A stretch of 64,000 bases of DNA from Paramylibacter kogurei. GTDB lineage: Bacteria > Pseudomonadota > Alphaproteobacteria > Rhodobacterales > Rhodobacteraceae. The stretch is from positions 124,001 to 188,000 of the forward strand of contig NZ_MDGM01000014.1 in the NCBI RefSeq assembly GCF_002742285.1. Direction: 5' to 3'. How positions within the stretch are numbered: the stretch's first letter is position 1; every line of letters begins with the position of its first letter. A program made the translations under genes and the position numbers. The notes under the pieces were generated by a model. It was not told the DNA's origin, made no database searches, and saw nothing but the letters and a program-made list of their open reading frames with translations. Shown here piece after piece: positions 63,381 to 64,000 of this stretch.

Positions 63381-64000
63381 ATGTCGATATTTAAGAGTAA
63401 CGATTTTGCAAATGATATTTCAAAAGCAAATAGCGTGTTTAGTGATAGCAAGATCTCCGATGAAAACAGCAATACCATTCCGGGTAATACCAGCACAACT
63501 GCGACGATTTCTGTTGGCCAAAGTTTAACGGGGACATTGGAAACGCCATCTGACGTTGATTGGTATCGGTTGACGTTGGGCGAAGACGAAACTGTATTTA
63601 TCGAATTGACGGGGTCGGGATCGAATCCCGTTCAAGATACACATCTATATTTGTATAATTCTGCAGGTGTCGAAATTTCTCAAAATGACGATTATGTCGG
63701 ATTATATTCTGGCTTAACCTATACTGCGATGTCGTCTGGGACCTACTATGTTGGAGTTGAAAGCTATTCGAACTTTTATTCTGGTGGTTATCGGTTAGAG
63801 GTTGAAACAGCTGTTCCTCCAACGTTGTTGGATTCGGTGCAAGGCGTAAATCCCATTGATGATAACGGTGTGGTTTATGTGTATTTCATGCCAGGCGGGC
63901 GTAGTGTGGATGGATATGTAACAACATCACTCAACAGTTATGAACGCGCGCAATTGTTTTCCGTTTATGAAGGCATTGAAGAATTCGCGGATATCGAATT
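63381..64000 (+). CDS. PPC-domain secreted protein, probable serralysin-type protease, 3' end outside window
   Basis: The reading frame runs open from the ATG at 63381 to the window end (206 codons). No signal peptide. After a polar N-terminus, residues about 38-148 form a pre-peptidase C-terminal (PPC) domain: ISVGQSLTGTLETPSDVDWYRL, LYLYNSAGVEISQNDDY and SGTYYVGVESYSNFYSGGYRLEVE. The following part (VVYVYFMPGG; YERAQLFSVYEGIEEFADIE) looks like the start of an M10 serralysin-like catalytic domain. The zinc motif HExxH and RTX repeats would lie beyond the window. Type I secretion is expected. Confidence 0.8.
   Translation, partial: MSIFKSNDFANDISKANSVFSDSKISDENSNTIPGNTSTTATISVGQSLTGTLETPSDVDWYRLTLGEDETVFIELTGSGSNPVQDTHLYLYNSAGVEISQNDDYVGLYSGLTYTAMSSGTYYVGVESYSNFYSGGYRLEVETAVPPTLLDSVQGVNPIDDNGVVYVYFMPGGRSVDGYVTTSLNSYERAQLFSVYEGIEEFADIE

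Overview
The window reads as chromosomal DNA of a marine alphaproteobacterium of the order Rhodobacterales (Roseobacter-like). The reasons are the petABC operon, a CbiG-CobJ fusion in the cobalamin cluster, a DapF-MtaB pair, the dgcN-dgcA D-glutamate module, a TTAA-N7-TTAAC (CtrA-type) promoter element, a DUF6732-type small protein and an arrangement of pyk, rpmI-rplT and pheST typical of the group. Base composition looks moderate, lower than in many relatives. Gene density is high, neighbouring genes often overlap by 1-4 nt, and I see no phage, insertion sequence, rRNA or CRISPR array.

Layout. 1-8.7 kb: arginase and ornithine cyclodeaminase (arginine to ornithine to proline), then a dipeptide importer dppABCDF with an M24 aminopeptidase inside the operon. 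8.7-9.6 kb: galU. 9.7-16.4 kb: a metal-uptake block, with a sitABCD-type Mn/Fe importer running tail-to-tail into znuBC-zur and znuA diverging from zur. Candidate operators lie in front of sitA and in the zur/znuA gap. 16.3-20.7 kb: tRNA-Lys(UUU), dapF, mtaB, two glutathione-S-transferase-like genes around a small unknown gene, and trmL. 20.8-23.5 kb: petABC (cytochrome bc1). 23.5-27 kb: thiBPQ thiamine importer behind a TPP riboswitch. 27-29.4 kb: aroC, an EamA transporter and an HU protein.

29.6-41.9 kb is the least ordinary part. A caspase-like protease overlaps an OmpA-domain gene. Then comes a co-directional run: membrane acyltransferase, STAS anti-anti-sigma factor, RsbW-like kinase, DUF3131 protein, an unrecognised secreted protein, an ABC-exporter-like protein whose catalytic motifs are nearly all lost, an HlyD-type adaptor, and a membrane-anchored protein with a repetitive N-terminal part. 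I read this as a candidate undescribed envelope or surface system with its own partner-switching regulators.

41.9-52.3 kb: cobalamin genes in two opposed blocks (cbiB-cobC-DUF1636 on minus; DUF6732-cbiX-cobH-cobL-cobI-cbiG/cobJ-cobM on plus), separated by an atypical receiver protein and a glutathionyl-hydroquinone reductase. The plus block has a structured leader that does not fit the cobalamin riboswitch consensus well. 52.5-56.5 kb: dgcN, dgcA and a D-amino-acid aminotransferase (D-glutamate/D-amino-acid use), with DUF1244 and an N-formylglutamate amidohydrolase nearby. 56.5-64 kb: pyk, a small membrane protein, rpmI-rplT, a small duplicated RTX-like protein, pheST, and the start of a secreted protein with a PPC domain, probably a serralysin-type protease, cut by the window end.

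The overall picture is a heterotroph that scavenges peptides, arginine, D-amino acids, thiamine and metals, makes its own corrin ring and secretes proteases.
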